A stretch of 64,000 nt of DNA. It comes from Hyphodiscus hymeniophilus (Eukaryota; Ascomycota; Leotiomycetes; Helotiales; Hyphodiscaceae). Where the stretch lies: the NCBI GenBank assembly GCA_016508695.1, contig VNKQ01000006.1, positions 186,001 through 250,000 of the forward strand, given 5' to 3'. Position numbers and translations under genes: made by a program. Below, one piece after another: positions 46,510 through 58,320 of this stretch (positions are counted from its first letter, which is position 1; every line of letters begins with the position of its first letter). Below the pieces are notes generated by a model. It searched no databases. It was not told the DNA's origin and saw only the letters and a list, made by a program, of their open reading frames with translations.

Positions 46510-48624
46510 ATGGTGGCTTTTAATCTGGAGGATGATGATAGGGGCAAGTTTGCATACCATCACAAGGCATGTCCGCTAACAATTCTGCCAGGGTCCAATG
46601 CCAGCTCAGATATTGATCAGGACGAATTGATGGAAGATGCAGATGACATAGAACCCGAGGTGGACGCCGATGCAGATGACGGGGAAGGGGACGATGAAGA
46701 TAATGATGAAGATAATGGGGACGAGGAACAGGAAAACGGGGAGGAAGACGACGACTCCCTTGATCAATCCTCTCAACCGCACCACGCAAGAAGACCAAGT
46801 CTCCCAACCACGAACAATAGCTCGGACGATACTCCGACTTCAGGACGTATCAATGGCGCAGGACCTACATCACACCCACATCCGTCTTTGGTACGGACCT
46901 CGGCCTCTCCACGCCATACCTCAGCACCCCCCAAATCTCCTCGAATGCGCCTCGAAGTACGAGCTGAGGCTTTGAATGCGCCTATATACGACATTGTACC
47001 TACTATGGCGGCCCCACAAGCTACCTCAATCAACGCGGTCACAGCGACCCCAGACTTCAGATACTGGTTCACAGGAGGGTCGGATTGTTATGTTCGAAAA
47101 TATGACGGGGTGGCTACTGTCAATGGGAAGACACTCTTGACAGTTGCGCAAAGGCATCCTTTCGTGGACAGTGTGGTAAAAGCTGGTTCTTTGATGAGTT
47201 ATTGGGATAATGAGGAGCCAGCGTTGAAACCTGGTGAAGAATCGGTTCTATCCCCGGTTTATTCACTAGCTGTACAATCGCAAGCGTTATGGGTTGCTTC
47301 TGGACTTGAGTCTGGATGTATCAATCTCTACTCCGTACGGCACGACGAAGGGAAAGTCATACATCGCTTAAAAGGGCACAAGTCTGCGGTCTCAGTCCTG
47401 ACATTGGTTTCAGATGAGAAGTCAATGTTATCCGGCAGTTGGGACAAGAATGTTTTTGACTGGGACCTTAACGAAGGCAAGATCAAACGGCGATTTGAAG
47501 GCAGTGGTGGACAGATTTCTGCGGTCGAGATCCGACCAGCTTCTAGTCTGCCAGTACCTGAAGAGTCCGGAGAACCAGTGAAGACGAATGGTAATTTCTC
47601 AAGCAATAATGCAGACAAGCCACTACCGAACGGTACCCTTACGAATGGCACCAATGGATATGCAGACGGCGAAGGCAATGAAGATGCTCCAGGATCTCCT
47701 GCCGATTCTCTTTTTGGTGGTGGAACGGACACCAATTCCCTATTTGGTGATAACGATGGGACTGGTGCGCCCTCTGGCGGCCATTTCGAAGATGAGGACA
47801 ATGAGTTCTCGAGAGCCATTGGCGTTGAAATAGATAACCAGGATCGTGATGGGCCAGCAGATATCAGCATGACGGAAGCCCAATCTAAGGTAGATGAAGC
47901 AGTCAATGGGACCGGATCTTCCGAAATACAGCCAGAGAAAAATCAAGAAGCCGATGGCGTTGCAAACTCTTCATTGGTAACAAATGGTATAATTCCCGAG
48001 AAAGGACCTGAAACCTCTTCGACGGCTACAATTACCCCCGAAACTCAGGATGCAGTCGCAACGTCGGACTCTACCTTTCTGGCAGCCTCTATCGATGGAA
48101 CGCTTCGAGTATGGGACAGAAGACAACCAAATCCAATCGCGAGAATACCTACAAGAACTGGAGTGCCGCCCTGGTGCATGGCAGCATGCTGGTCCCCAGA
48201 TGGAAATTATATCTACGCTGGCAGGAGAAATGGGACTGTGGAGGAATTCAGCTTACATAAGGGGCTCAAGGCTGCGGAACGAACTTTTAAATTCCCGCAG
48301 GGGAGTGGAGCTGTCAGTGCTGTGAGAGCGATGCCGAATGGGAGGCATTTGATTTGGTAAGTCTACAACTTCTGTTAAGCAGCATATTATTCACGTGTTC
48401 GCAGTGCTTCGCATGATATCTTACGACTTTATGACTTGAAAGAGCCCGCAGCATTTAAACACTCTACTGTACCGTTCCTCATTGTTCCTGGCCCACCGAG
48501 AGCTGGTGTCATCTCAAGTCTTTACATCGATCCGACGTGTAAGTATATGCTATCTGCTGCTGGAACAAGAGGTTGGGAAGGTAGTCACACCGAGGTTTTG
48601 ATCGGATATGAGATTGGATGTTGA
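46510..48624 (+). CDS. spt8: SAGA complex WD40 subunit Spt8
   Basis: Two exons, 46510-48356 and 48405-48624, about 688 residues. The 48-base intron (GTAAGT...TTCGCAG) joins in phase. An acidic leader (DQDELMEDADD ... DDEDNDEDNGDEE) precedes seven-blade WD40 repeats, beginning at YDIVPTMAAPQATSINAV and continuing with FTGGSDCYVRKYD, LKGHKSAVSVL and DGTLRVWDRRQPNPIARIP. Two long Asn/Gly/Asp-rich loops interrupt the propeller, as in other fungal Spt8 proteins. Spt8 helps SAGA deliver TBP to promoters. The extreme N terminus is uncertain: a CTAAC plus CCAG pair at 46574-46590 looks like an intron end, so the real start may lie in an upstream exon and residues 1-27 may be artefactual. Confidence 0.88.
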
Positions 48625-49579
48625 AGGACTGTGCTCCTCGTCGACGATACACAAACACTTACCTTGACAGTTCTGCCAAAATACGTTTGGGAGAAGAACC
48701 CAGGGTGAGGGATGCCATCAGGTCAAGCTTAAGTGGATGCCCCAGATCCATAGAGCTACTACGACCGGCTACCTCTGAAAATAGCCCCTATGGTGAGCGA
48801 CTGGCCGTCGACACACATCAGTTATGCCTGCCCGTGATTGCGAGCGGGATGTATTGCATGGTGCTCTTGTCAAGAAGGCGATGTGAGTAGGGTTGGAATA
48901 GAACAATTGTGGATGTACTTGTTAGGATTTGGACACAAATGACAGTGTGATATAAGGTAGTGGGACAGGGTTCTGGCAGATCATGTGGAGCAGACGAGCA
49001 TTTACAGGCGCAGCGGAGACAGTGTACAACAGGAAGCATTCGGCGTAGAATCGATATTTCCACAACGTGACACAAGCTCCTTTTCTCCTTTCTTCATTTC
49101 TATATCAATGACCAGAATAAGTACTACCAACCTCAGCCCTTGACTATTACATGGTCTTGAATGCCGATCTCAAGCCATAATACCTTCGATGTCTTGACTA
49201 CAAGCCATGCTGCACTCGCCAATGAGCCAAAATGAGGGCTGAAAGCTTGAGTGTTCACTTAGTGTAGCCTTAATTCAAATTTTCAAGACAGACCTTGGCG
49301 GTGGGAAGAAGGGATGAATGATCCAGGCGAGTCTCATAAGATCTAATCATGCACGTGATCTGCCCCACCTCCTATGCAAGGCTGGTAAACAGCCTCTACA
49401 ACGAGGCGGTTCTCCTTTTATGCAATCCTCAAATTGACACCGAACCGGCAAGCTCAGATGCATACCTTAGATTGATGCACCCTAGGATCCGAGATCATAG
49501 CTGAACTGTAGAGGCGCCCTCAATCTGAATTTGTCGCGAGGCTGCAGCCCCTCAATAGTATATACCTACCTACTTACCT
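48625..49579. other. Intergenic region
   Basis: About 950 bases with the 3' end of spt8 and the promoter of the Nudix gene. It includes a CACGTG core at 49352-49357, about 220 bases upstream of the Nudix start. No other gene is seen. Confidence 0.4.
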
Positions 49580-50512
49580 ATGCTCCGCAGAAGCCATCAC
49601 TTTGCAGGCCATCTCCTTTCTGCATTGCGTCCACGTACTTCAGTAAGAATGTCCACCTTCAACCTCCCAGGCAGTGAGATCCCGGTCACGCTCATCGATA
49701 ATCTATCCAAAGAACAACTCCTCGAACTCCCCTCCTTCAAGGTTTCTATCTCCCTCAATCTCCAAGGCTCGTTCTGACTGAGAAAGGGCTGGATTCAACG
49801 CCTGCAATCAAATCTCTTCCTTCAAGAGACAGACTCGAACCACGAATTCCACTCTTCGCCCTACAGGCTCCGTGACATAAAGCTCCAGTCCGTCGATCGC
49901 TGGGGCTCACGAATCGGCTTCGTAAAGTTCACTGCGACTGTCACAAACGACGATGATGAATCTCTCCCCGGCTCTGTATTCCTGCGTGGCCCCAGTGTAG
50001 GCATGATGGTCGTGCTCCAGCCCGATGATCTACCAGTGGGCAGCCAGGAGGAGAAACATGTGTTGCTCACAGTACAAGCCCGTATAGCAGCCGGCGGATT
50101 GCGCTTTGTGGAGCTGCCAGCGGGGATGGTAGATAACGGAACATTCAAAGGGGCGGCGGCGAATGAGATCGAGGAGGAGCTCGGATTGAACATCCCGGAG
50201 GATCAGCTGGTTAATATGTCTGAATTGGCGCTGCCAGAGAAGAACGGCGGCGAGGATACGTTACCCAGAGGCATATTCCCCTCTGCGGGTGGATGTGATG
50301 AGTTTATTCCCATATTTCTGCATGAGAAGAGGGTACCCAGGGAGCAGTTGAAGGACTGGACTGGGAAGCTTACTGGCCTGAGGGATGACGGGGAGCGGAT
50401 TACGTTGAAATTGGTAAGGCTGGAGGACTTGTGGCTGGAGGGTGCCAGGGATGCGAAGGCTTTGGGTGCTTGGGCATTATGGGAGGGATTGAAACGGAGT
50501 GGGAAGCTATGA
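49580..50512 (+). CDS. Nudix hydrolase, ADP-sugar diphosphatase (NUDT14-like)
   Basis: Two exons, 49580-49741 and 49787-50512, about 295 residues. The 45-base intron joins PSFK to GWIQRL, restoring the family's F-x-x-WI-x-x-LQ-x-x-L-x-LQ block. The Nudix region is at about 167-188: GMVDNGTFKGAAANEIEEELGL. Relative to the consensus G-x5-E-x7-R-E-U-x-E-E-x-G-U, the first Glu is Thr173 and the Arg is Asn180, while the metal-binding EIEEELG core is kept. Family members cleave ADP-ribose or UDP-/ADP-sugars. The N terminus (MLRRSHHFAGHLLSALRPRTSVRM) is Arg-rich without acidic residues, suggesting mitochondrial targeting, with a possible second start at Met24. It is convergent with a second Nudix gene only 90 bases away. 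Confidence 0.88.
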
Positions 50513-50602
50513 TACGAGAAATCGGGAGTTGGGAGATGGGTATAGTATTGGTGTTTGGAAATCAGTTGCCTTTAGGTCTCAGTCTGGTTCGGGGTTTTAG
50601 AT
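50513..50602. other. Convergent 3' spacer between two Nudix genes
   Basis: Only 90 bases separate the two stop codons, so the 3' untranslated regions very likely overlap. Confidence 0.6.
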
Positions 50603-51490
50603 TTATAGCTTGAATCGCTTCGCGAGTTCTATACCCTCAGCGATTGTCGCCACTCGAGCATCCATTGCATATCCCTCCTCCTCCAACCTAATGCATTCGC
50701 TCCAGAAATCCTTCAACGGTACGGTGAAGACCTCAATGAATTCGTTGTCCTCTAGCTCCGGCTTGAGGTTTTGATTGGCAGGGTTGGACATGTCGATCGA
50801 GACATGAACCATTCTCAAGTTTGTGTTACAGAAGCCAGGATCTATCTCTCAATTAGCACGGCTCAAATTCCATCTCTAGGGCTAGTACCATTAAACATGA
50901 TGGGACTTGTCTCGCTGGCCACTCCAATGTAGCCAGTCTCTTCCTTCAATTCTCGAACAGCCGCCTGCTCTGCCGTCTCTCCCGCATCAACCAGTCCAGC
51001 TGGGACTTCGATGGTGACCTTGTTGATCGGCGGTCTGAACTGCTTCTGCAGAATGATCTCGGGCCCTGCAAACACGCGCATTCAGCGTTCCAATTCCTTG
51101 TATAATGCCCGTAAGAAGAGGTTATACCACTCTCTTTCTCCAGGATAGCAACGATTCCTACTCCATCGATCTCTGAGCCCTTCGGTCTTGTGCGTCGCTC
51201 GCCGGACTCCCAAGTTCGCGTGGCGCCGAGAGGATCAGTGTAGGTAGTCCTAGAGTTGGATGCTTTCAGCGTATGCTTTGGCGTATGGACGGAAAGTAAC
51301 TTACAGTACCAGCTTGGTCCATCGAGCATCTTCGTCGTTCTGTAAGTTGCAGTATCAGCTTCCTGCTGTTACACTATTGGCGTCGCTGAATTGGAGCAGC
51401 TCATGTAGTGAAGGCGGGGTAAATGCGGGGTAGTCGAGCAGACGCACCAAGGGCTCGGTTTTGAGAATCTTTGAGTCTGAGGCCGACATT
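50603..51490 (-). CDS. ysa1: ADP-ribose pyrophosphatase Ysa1-like
   Basis: Five exons on the minus strand: 51490-51449, 51339-51305, 51249-51128, 51065-50889 and 50841-50603, about 204 residues, matching Ysa1. The small exons are supported by continuity of the family pattern: KILKTEPL, DARWTKLVLTTYTDPLGATRTWE, GVGIVAILEKESG, then the Nudix block. The Nudix box at 90-112 (GLVDAGETAEQAAVRELKEETGY) is fully canonical. The end carries IDMSNPANQNLKPELEDNEFIEV (shown in part), typical of Ysa1. It hydrolyses ADP-ribose to AMP and ribose-5-phosphate, limiting protein modification by free ADP-ribose. The first intron (109 bases) has a GTGCGT donor. It is probably cytosolic. Confidence 0.9.
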
Positions 51491-53370
51491 CTGAAGAGGC
51501 GGCGAAGAAATCGCGGGAGATAACTTCTAGGAGATGAGAAGTCGGGTTATTGTTTTGTCGTAGATGTTTGGAGATTGTGCAGCGAAACATGTTTTCTTGG
51601 AAGTTGCGTCAATTTCGACTTACTTACATCATCAATCAAGCCCTTGCATCAGCAATAGAATAGTGTATTAACGTACTACCGCGATAATTCCTTAACGAAA
51701 TCTAATCACACAGAGCGTTTGACAATTGGGTTTTAAGCAACGCAACTCGCGAAGCAACTCGAAGTTGTTTTTGCTCCATGGGATCAATTTCGTAGGTTTG
51801 TGATTCCTGATGAATCCGAAAGTTTATAATCTGTTCGAGTCTACTAGGTTAGTCGAGTTGCTGAACCAACTCATTCGATTCCTTTCACTTCTGATTGTAG
51901 CAGATGGATCATTAACGTTGCGAACTGTTATTTGAAAGTCGTAATATCCCAGAAGCCGCCCAGTGGTGAGCCTGCCTGTAAAGCATAAGGCAATGCCATG
52001 GAGGCTATGCTGCTTCCACTACGCCCTGAATCTGCGGGATACCGCAAGTCGTTTTTCTCCAATTTGTCGTTACTTCTCTGCCTTTCAGGATGATCAGCGC
52101 ATTGAGATATAGTTCTGGTCGTGAGTCTTTCCTGGAAATATCATTCACCAATTATCCGGCGCCCCGAATTCCCAAGCTGGACGTGGTCAGGATGGAAGCC
52201 AGCTAAAGTGCATAGATACGACGTGGACTTTCCATCCTAGCCTGCTAATTACGATGAGGCACTTCTACGACGAGGCCTTTATTGGAGCTCTTATTGATAA
52301 TCCGATATTCTCTATAGCCATTGATGACAAGCAAATTCAAGTGGAGCTGAAGAGCAGTGAGAAATATCTCGTTCGTCAGCAAGGAAATCGCGTCGAAAGT
52401 CTGACCGATCGATAAGTCTCTAGCTATATGAAATCATCCATCTCGTCGTCTGGAACTTTGACTTTCGAAGCGTCTTTGTACCATCGATTGAGTATGGGAG
52501 AATGGAAAAGACCGTGGCATAAAAGACTGCCTTCTCCTTTATAACCCGGGTTAGTCGTACGAAATCTTTCCAAGTCCATAAAACACCGGGTCTCCTGCGA
52601 AAACAAACGGTAGGTTCCGTATTATTCCTCGACGGATGGCTGCACTGTTCCTATCTGCATCTATGCACCAGTCTCAGAGCGTAGAGGCATCAGATCCATT
52701 CTGGCTGTTAAAGTCACTTTAGAATCGAAGATGGAAGAATGCATCGATCGAGAATAAATGCCGTCGAAGTTTTGTAAGATATGCTCCGAGAAGTTGCCAG
52801 TCTGCCAGATGATCTCTAATGTTGCGATGCTTGTGCATGCTCTACGCGTAAGCTGCGATTATCCTCAAGACCAAAGCTGTCGTCTAGATCAATTTCCCAT
52901 TGGCATAACTTCTCGTGTAGCTATTCTTACAGTAGGCCGGTTGCAAGTTCGAGTCTATGCAAATGACTTTTGACACAGACACAGCGACTTCAGCTTAATC
53001 GGAGTTTCAGCGAACAGACTGAACCACGTAAGCCTGATATTTCCACTCCTATTTGAAGCTTCGGGAATCTCGTATGTGCGTGGATATCCGTACCCTGGTC
53101 TTGTGCCAAAGGTGCAAAGGCACTTGGAATCCGGGTAAAAATACTCGCGGATTAGTTGGACAACCATAAAGAACTCGGCAAATTGAGGACTTATTCGTGG
53201 TTAGAAGCTCTGAAAAGTTAGTGATTCCGATATGTGGCCCAGAAGCGGAATTATCTGTCACGACTCCGAAATCTATCATAAGATAGCCAGCAACTAAGCC
53301 AAACATCAAGGGTCTTCAGGCGTATCGAAATAGTCATCTTGGCTTACAATTCATCACTAGATGCAAGCAA
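51491..53370. other. Intergenic region, about 1.9 kb
   Basis: The region holds the promoter of the Ysa1-like gene and the 3' side of the Vms1 gene. One ATG-started 53-codon frame (52254-52415) is present, without homology evidence. No other structure is seen. Confidence 0.4.
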
Positions 53371-55462
53371 CTAGCTTCCTCCAGCCATCCTTCGCATCCT
53401 CTCCTCAGCAGCTCTTGCTCTACGTTCCCGCTCAAGCCTCGTCCTCATCTCAGGCGTCATGCCACGAGCCTCATCCTCCCTCTTCTCCTGCGCCGTCTTT
53501 CCAACATGCCCCAGCGCTAGTGCCCTCCCTCTACCCGCCGACTTTCCCAACGGCCCATCCACAACTTTGGGACCTTCTTCCTTCAGCCTCGCAGATTCAG
53601 CTTTTCTCCGCTCCTCCTCCTTCTTGGCTTCTTCCTTCTTCTCCCTCGCATCTCGTTCGTCTGCCTCGGCCTTGGAGATGGCGGATGGGATATGTGCGGC
53701 CTCCCAGTCCCATTTCAACTCGCCGAGCTCTGATCGCGCTACACGAAAGGCGTCCCGTGTTGATCGATCACCGGCGAGATCGAAGGCTGGTTTGCCATCG
53801 CCATTAAGTAGGGCGGGATTTGCGCCACCTTTCACAATCAGGCCGAAAGCAAGTGGTGCGGAGTTCTGACTACCCGCTAGATGTAGAGGTGTAGGAGCAT
53901 GATGGCTTTGTGGCGAATCTGGGGGATAGAAGAGGAAGTCTGGAGGGAGGTCGTTTGTCTTGAGGTATGACAGAAGCGCAGGCAGTTTTGATCTTCGAAT
54001 CAAAGCCTGAATCTGGGTGGTATGTAGTAGTGCAGTTTCCTCTTCTTCGGACCGCTTTGGCGCTGTGGGACTAGATTGTTTGTTTGCCTTAGAGGCTGCC
54101 GAAGTCTTTGCAGCCTCTTGAGTAGCGAGCTTGGCTGCTGCGATCGCTGCCTCGTCGACCTCGTGAACCTTGACTCTCGTAAGCTCTACAAAAGAGCGCA
54201 TGAGCTCGTTTTGAGTTGCGCGTCGAGTGCTAAATGGAAAGCCCCGTATCCGCGCATCATCCTGCCGGAGAACTTGACCATCATAAGGCCCAAAAAGCGT
54301 CCTCCTATTCGTATTTCCCGTAGCTCGAATGAATAATAACTCGGATGTATCAATCATGCCTTTCCATTCCGAGAGCAACAACCGAACTTCGTCAGTCAAT
54401 GCTTGTTCATTATATCGTCTCAGACTTGATCCAGCTGAATGTGCTGCACCTTTTGCAGAGTCATTCGCAGACTGTGCACCTCCCTGTTTTCGTCTAGTCG
54501 TATATCGATGGAATGTTTTGTGTGCTAAGACAGTTGCCTCCTTTGTGAGAGGTCCAGTAGCGTTATTCTTTGTCTGCCTAGGTGTCAAGGAGACAATCAT
54601 AGCGGCAAAATGGCCACCTCCTATCATGCAGAGAAATATATGCGGTCCCTTATATGCTTCTGGCAATGGCACACCTCCCGCATATACCGGAATCTTCCCT
54701 TGTGGTTTGGGAGTAAGCTGCTTCTTCTGAATAATATCAAGTATAGTGGCTTCATTGTCCTGTTCTATATTTGTGAAAATTGATCGGTATACGCCAAGAT
54801 AGGTGTTCGTAGGAAGCTTTGGTGTTGTGAACCATAATAATGGAAGTTTTCCAGACCCTCGTTTCCGCTTGATCGGCGTGGAGTCGTCCATTTCACCATT
54901 GTGACTCGAGATGACTGCTTGCTTTTTCAGTAACGCGCTCAATGTAGTCTCCTTACGGGCATTCCCTTCCTCGTCATCCTCAGAGTCGGATGAATCAGAA
55001 CCTGAAAGACTTTCGTCAAGATCTGGACGCATTAGGAAATGTTCGACAGGCTTAGACACGAAACCATACCTCCAACCAACTTCTCGAAGTCTGCCTCTGA
55101 TACCGGATCTACCCCACGTATCCTCTGCTTCAGATTATACCTATGTAGATCCGACCTGATATGGCTCCGTTGATCCTCCACGGTAGGAAAGGCTACTCCG
55201 CATAGTGAACACGCCTTAGATCCTACTGCATTCTCCAGTCTCGACCCGGGAGGGGTATTTCTAGGTTTGGTTTCAATAGTGCTTTCGCTAGGGCCATCTT
55301 CTGCATCATCTCTTCTCGTCAAGGTCGAGAGAATATCTAGTGGGAGATCATAAACTGTGGAGAGTTAGTAAAGTCTTGTGGTCGGCGTACAGACTGATCA
55401 TGCGAATAGAGATCTGTACCATAGAGAGGTCTTCGGGTTACTTCTTCTTTCCGCTGATCCAT
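53371..55462 (-). CDS. vms1: Vms1/ANKZF1 peptidyl-tRNA endonuclease
   Basis: Three exons on the minus strand: 55462-55420, 55354-55070 and 55022-53371, about 659 residues. Introns of 65 and 47 bases join in phase and rebuild the conserved start RRPLYVYDLPLDILSTL. A C2H2 finger (Cys63, Cys66, His79, His85) is followed by an acidic linker and the VLRF1 domain with GGGHFAAMI and RKQGGAQSANDSAKGAAHSAG. The catalytic Gln is at about 289 (Gln295 in budding yeast). Ankyrin repeats (TPLHLAGSQNSAPLAFGLIVKGG, shown in part), a coiled coil and an Arg-rich C-terminal end typical of Cdc48-binding motifs follow. The enzyme releases nascent chains from stalled 60S subunits in ribosome quality control and acts at mitochondria. 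It is divergent from the HAM1-like gene. Confidence 0.93.
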
Positions 55463-56014
55463 AGTGTTTGTGCCTCTGTGCCTGTGTGGAGAAGAAAGAA
55501 AAGAAGGAAGTCGTTCCTCCACAAAGCCTTGCGCTTGTGGCTGAAGCCTTACAGTATCGGCGATTACTGCAGCGGATCGGTAGAACTATTCTCCCGGCCT
55601 AGACCGCCCTGGCACCCTGACGTAGGAGCTTTTAGGCCCAAGCTGAAAAACGTCGGCCAAGCTGTTGACCAAACAGGGAATCCTGTGCATCCATGATACA
55701 AAACTACACTTTGTACAAGTAAACGGCACACGACAGGAATCCATTGTGGTGTCATACATCAACCGATCTTCTTCTTCCCCTCAATTGGAGAGGAGAAACA
55801 CAGACTGTGGCGTAAAGAATCTCCCACCACCCGCGAATGTATCACAAGCTCGCCAAATCCCATCCGTCATCGACTTCTCACAATCCCATATCAAAGGACG
55901 GACCCCCTTCATCACCCCTGCCCAGATCATCCTTCCTATTCCCCAACAACAACAACACCATCATATCAGCCTCAAATATTTTGTTCAATTGATCCACTCC
56001 AGCATAAGTCCAAC
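55463..56014. promoter_or_regulatory. Bidirectional promoter region, vms1/HAM1-like
   Basis: A 552-base region between divergent start codons. A CAACAACAACA-rich stretch (55951-55964) and pyrimidine tracts precede the HAM1-like ATG, as is usual for a fungal leader. Confidence 0.45.
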
Positions 56015-58320
56015 ATGTCTTCCTGCTTCGGATCCAGAAAGAAGAGCCGCCATGGTGACAGGCAACCCCTTCTTCCTCAGTATGAGGACGATACCTCGCT
56101 TCAACGAGCTGCTCACCAAAAAATGCATACCTACCAGATGCTGCGAGCTCTGTCCAAAGGGTTCATGCCTTCTACCGAACAAACCATCATCAACCTTCGC
56201 ACCCTGCTTGCGTCTGATATCTTAAATCCCGCTGAGCCTGGAATAAGTGACAGTGGTCGAAGGCTGTTGAAATTTACCAAACAATTCATTCAAGAATTCA
56301 TTGAGATGCTGAGGAATAAGAATGACGGAGATCAGATTCAGGATTTCATTTGGTTCCTGCTCCATGCGAAGATGGATGTTGATACGGGCGATTTGATCAG
56401 GACGGCAACTGACACGAGAGCCAAGGCTGATGCTTCAGCTGGTAAGTGTTCAATTTCGCGAATCAAGTGCTAGTTTGGAAGTTTTTGAAGTTTATACTCA
56501 CAAATTCTGTAGCATATGAGAGTATCAGAACAGTTGGATCTCTCCTCCTCACCAACTCTGACTTCCGCATCTTCCTCTCAGACTTAAACACAATTGGCCG
56601 TCAAGTCTTTGCAGATACTGCCAAAACTGTATCCAATGTTGCCGATGATGCTGCAAAGCAAATCGAGCCCTCGTCTGAAGAATCTGAAGCTGTCCAGAAG
56701 CCAGGGAATGATAGCGAGCCCATATCCAAGGATGATCTACAGAATGAAGCGGCCGAAATTACTGATGTGATTGCAAATGGTGTCAAGAAGACCGGTCTGG
56801 AAGCTATTCACAGCGCCCGGGAGAATGTTTCCGGAGATGAGAAGGATACATTGGTATATCGTCTGAAAGCTGCCGTCACGAAATTGAGGAAAAGAAACGA
56901 TTATTCTGACTCTGTCTCAACAATCGGACTTCTGATCCAACGCTACGCCAAGGTCTATTCCAGAGCAGTAGACAACACTATCGCCACAGTCCAAGAAGAT
57001 GTGGACACGAACGAAGACCTTGACAGAGCAATCAAGAATGGATGGTCTCTTCTCAGTTCTTTCGGCGACAAGGAAGCGTGGAAAGAGCTCGAGGAACGCT
57101 TTAATAAGCTTATGTCACATGCTCAAAAGGACCCAGAGTTTGAGAACATGATGCAAGAAGTATCGGCATCTATCCAAAAGATGCTGACTGACCCCGATTT
57201 TTTTGATTCTGCATCCCAGAAGCTTGACGAGATCAAGGAGAAATCGAAGGATGTCGGCACTGAATCCCCACTGAGAAAAGACGTCGACAGATTACTACAA
57301 CAATGCCGGACCGTTTTTGATTCCGTCATGAATGACCAAGATATCGCCAAACTCTTCTCCACTTCTTTGAAGATCTGGAATATCCTCTCGCCATTAAATA
57401 CAACCTCGAATACCGAGCTCTTCACGGACACGTACACAGTCTTCATTCCCCTCCTCATCCAAGCAATCCAATACATCCCAATCCCACGTCTCGAAATCGC
57501 AGTCCCCGAAATAGATCTACTGCTTGAGAATCTGATCCTCGAACCAGGACGCACTATTAACAATACTTCATTCCTTCCTTTCCGCCTGAAGGTCGAGACC
57601 TACAATGACCTCTCCATCCGCAAAGCCCGTTTTCGCACTATCAGCTCCGTAAAATCCCTCGTGACTGTGAAGGTCCAAGGTCTTTCCATTCGAGCAGACG
57701 AAGTGGGTTTCTGGCTCCGCGCCCACAAAGGCATCATTCGTCTTGCAGATGAGGGGATCGCCTCTTTCGAGCTGGACGATCGAGGAATCGACATCGAAAT
57801 GGACATCGAAGTCGGCAAAGAGCGATTAGAGAAGATCCTCAGCCTCAAGAATGTCAGAGTCAAGATCCACCACCTCTCCTACACATTGAGGAAGAGCAAA
57901 TTCGCCTGTCTGGCCTGGATCTTCAAGCCGCTCCTTCGTCCTATCATACGCAAGGTACTCGAGAAACAACTCGCTACCGCCATTGGCGATTCCATCCACG
58001 CCGCCAACCGCGAGTTGCTGTTCGCTCGGGAGCGTCTCCGCGCAACGAGAATCTCTGATCCCCAGGACCTGAGGACGTTCGTCAAGGCTGTCCTGACGCG
58101 GTTGACACCACCAGATGATCCGGATCTGTACACGAACGTCGGCATCACTGGCGCCGCTAACGAGAGGGGCAGTATCTTCGCGGGCGTGTACGCGCCGGGT
58201 AGTGTGGTGAAGCTATGGAACGAGGAAGCTGCACGAGCTGGGGAAGTGGTCGAGGATAACGCGGCCCAGGGGTGGAGGAATGAGATTTTCGATGTCCAGG
58301 CCCGGGCTATGCAGCAGTGA
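56015..58320 (+). CDS. HAM1-like protein (HAM1_N/HAM1_C, lipid-binding-like)
   Basis: Two exons, 56015-56441 and 56513-58320, about 744 residues. The 71-base intron (GTAAGT...TGTAG) joins in phase. The start MSSCFGSRKKSR is basic and Cys-containing and could be acylated or membrane-contacting. The N-terminal half is helical: the RALSKGFMPSTEQTIINLRTLL region, then long amphipathic helices. The C-terminal 250 residues (PIPRLEIAVPEIDLLLENLILEP ... KSFACLAWIFKPLLRPIIRKVLE-like end) resemble the BPI/TULIP-like C-terminal domain of fungal HAM1-type proteins. Lipid transfer or membrane organisation is plausible by fold, and some members have been linked to hyphal fusion. The exact role here is unknown. 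The fit to family length and order is good. Confidence 0.8.

Noticed and set aside
47328..47906. 192-codon minus-strand frame inside spt8
   Set aside because: Antisense shadow of the Spt8 WD40 and acidic regions.
52254..52415. ATG-started 53-codon frame
   Set aside because: Too short to support without transcript or homology evidence.
53361..54730. Several plus-strand frames opposite vms1
   Set aside because: They are antisense shadows of a well-supported coding exon, with Ser/Leu-rich composition expected from the complement.
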